From: Calditrichota bacterium
Lineage (GTDB): Bacteria > Calditrichota > Calditrichia > RBG-13-44-9
Reading direction: 5' to 3'
Assembly (NCBI GenBank): GCA_024276455.1
Contig: JAJRXE010000069.1
Span: forward strand, 1-6,314
DNA length: 6,314 bases
The position numbers and the translations under genes were made by a program. The notes below the pieces were generated by a model. The model saw only the letters and a program-made list of their open reading frames with translations, was not told the DNA's origin and searched no databases. Below, one piece after another: positions 6,129-6,314 of this stretch (position 1 is the stretch's first letter; each line of letters begins with the position of its first letter).

Positions 6129-6314
6129 AATTCAATAAAAAATCAATTTTAAATTTAACATATTTTCACATAGAACTTCTAACACTATAAAGTAAAAAAA
6201 AATTAAATTTATAAGTATAGCAAGTTTTGTTTAAATTCATTAGTATAAAACGTAACACAACTGCATGTTTTCAAACTAAAATACTTAGTTTAAAAAAAGT
6301 TTTATTAACAAGTC
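6093..6314. other. Very AT-rich non-coding tail of unknown origin
   Basis: GC is about 19% over 6121-6314 (hand count 37 of 194), against about 44% just upstream. Stops are frequent in all frames on both strands and I see no gene. A small inverted repeat (AAACTAA 6273-6279, TTAGTTT 6285-6291, 5-base loop) is present but may be chance in such DNA. No IS end, tRNA or known repeat was recognised. It interrupts the phosphorylase gene and may be foreign DNA, the edge of a mobile element, or a chimeric join. Confidence 0.6.

Noticed and set aside
6273..6291. AAACTAA/TTAGTTT inverted repeat as a mobile-element end or terminator
   Set aside because: Only 7 bp, nearly all A/T, no matching partner copy and no transposase; not enough to call an element.

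Overview
The window looks like chromosomal DNA from a free-living bacterium of the FCB assemblage, most plausibly Calditrichota (Caldithrix-like). This is inferred from three things. The left-edge gene ends in a Por/type IX secretion-type C-terminal sorting domain. Base composition is moderate (about 44% GC by hand count over 5941-6060). Nearly every gene has a strong Shine-Dalgarno sequence, which argues against Bacteroidetes proper, where such sites are usually weak. No tRNA, rRNA, CRISPR array, IS transposase or phage gene was seen.

Layout: (1) 1-387 (+) is the 3' end of a secreted protein gene with a sorting domain. (2) 397-1784 (-) is a tight two-gene operon, a short-chain dehydrogenase/reductase followed after 11 bases by a YihX-like HAD phosphatase, running convergently into gene 1. 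(3) A 171-base divergent promoter region separates that operon from 1956-3134 (+), a DUF1343/NamZ-family protein (exo-beta-N-acetylmuramidase family). (4) 3230-4324 (+) is a GTG-started protein with a degenerate receiver-like N-terminus followed by a DUF4388-like domain. (5) A strong bidirectional terminator (4438-4480) sits between it and the convergent gene. (6) 4504-5700 (-) is a clear ornithine aminotransferase (rocD). (7) A 209-base divergent promoter region leads to 5910 (+), the start of an alpha-glucan phosphorylase. (8) That gene breaks off after about 61 codons, where the sequence changes abruptly to about 19% GC non-coding DNA up to the right edge.

The genes are mostly metabolic: amino-acid catabolism (rocD), glycogen breakdown (glgP), cell-wall sugar recycling (NamZ), and a small-molecule oxidoreductase with a sugar-phosphate-type phosphatase. 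Apart from the SDR-HAD pair, they look like independent units rather than one pathway. I see no convincing new multi-gene system. The points most worth a second look are the abrupt break in glgP, the receiver-like/DUF4388 protein, the variant NamZ active-site motif together with its missing signal peptide, and the resemblance of the SDR to animal SDRs.
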